DNA of 64,000 bases from Paracoccus thiocyanatus. Lineage in GTDB: Bacteria > Pseudomonadota > Alphaproteobacteria > Rhodobacterales > Rhodobacteraceae. Location of the stretch: the NCBI RefSeq assembly GCF_900156255.1, contig NZ_FTMK01000005.1, positions 102,027 through 166,026 on the forward strand, in the 5' to 3' direction. This document shows, piece after piece, positions 63,914 to 64,000 of this stretch. The translations under genes and the position numbers were made by a program. The notes below the pieces were generated by a model, which ran no database searches, was not told where the DNA came from, and saw nothing but the letters and a program-made list of their open reading frames with translations. Every line of letters starts with the position of its first letter. The first letter of the stretch is position 1.

Positions 63914-64000
63914 TTATTTCCCTGGCGGGACCTTCAGGATTGCTTCATGCATGCTGATTGCGTCTTCGAGGTTTTGGAAGACGGATATGGCGCCCTGGTG
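63914..64000 (-). CDS. C-terminal end of a gene running off the window
   Basis: A minus-strand frame is open from the right edge and ends TAA at 63914, giving 28 residues: HQGAISVFQNLEDAISMHEA, then ILKVPPGK. Codon use is plausible and the composition protein-like, with lower GC than nearby genes. Too short to identify. Confidence 0.55.
   Translation of the reverse strand, partial: HQGAISVFQNLEDAISMHEAILKVPPGK

Overview
The window is 64 kb of very GC-rich alphaproteobacterial chromosome, densely packed with genes on both strands. Gene content and protein sequences point to the Rhodobacteraceae, most likely Paracoccus. The aromatic aminotransferase at 23397-24581 has the 394-residue length, the start and the internal sequence I remember for the structurally characterised Paracoccus denitrificans enzyme. 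DUF1127 and DUF2842 proteins, a Hint-domain protein and a deformylase-like protein near fmt also fit this family. The genus call is inference from recall, not from a search. I see no rRNA operon, CRISPR array, transposase, integrase or prophage, so this reads as core chromosome with a few lineage-specific genes. Layout, left to right: the 3' end of alaS and a DUF1330 gene; a DUF1127-like gene divergent from purA, which is followed by DUF2842 and a thiamine pyrophosphokinase; an M20 amidohydrolase; lpd with a DUF924 gene; queA with an MFS transporter; the iron-storage pair bfd/bfr; gph; the UDP-GlcNAc pair glmU-glmS; a P1 peptidase; msrA-prmA; DUF1127; rsmE divergent from ubiA; an OmpA-family protein; a poorly characterised membrane locus with a TerB-like domain (21.7-23.2 kb); sseA-tyrB; smpB; an overlapping run arfB-Nudix-PiT phosphate transporter; pbpC; the stress pair ycjX/DUF697; hrpB; fmt; two alpha/beta hydrolases; a deformylase-like protein lacking two catalytic residues; ald; an orphan YeeE-like half-transporter followed by a SulP transporter; a zinc-ribbon thioredoxin; a glutathionyl-hydroquinone reductase; and tRNA-Ala(GGC) with a clear sigma-70-type promoter. 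The right third holds an exopolysaccharide cluster (family-2 glycosyltransferase, degenerate BY-kinase-like ATPase, Wzz-type chain-length protein, flippase), malic enzyme, a small beta-barrel outer-membrane protein, trhO, an NAD-supply group (pncA-pncB and nadE with a Hint-domain gene between them), a 19-repeat MORN protein, a small hypothetical gene, and a carbon-nitrogen hydrolase/GNAT/NTF2-like run. A gene running off the right edge was read directly from the sequence. Many neighbours overlap as ATGA or TGATG, which implies translational coupling. A short intergenic sequence with core CCGTTTTCCAAATACTCC occurs four times, each just downstream of a stop codon, with a possible relative near 5.2 kb. 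The most notable items are the deformylase-like protein, the BY-kinase-like protein without its Walker A lysine, the TerB-like membrane locus with an out-of-frame leader, the dispersed 3' element, and a perfect operator-like palindrome upstream of ald. I found no clearly new multi-gene defence or mobile system.
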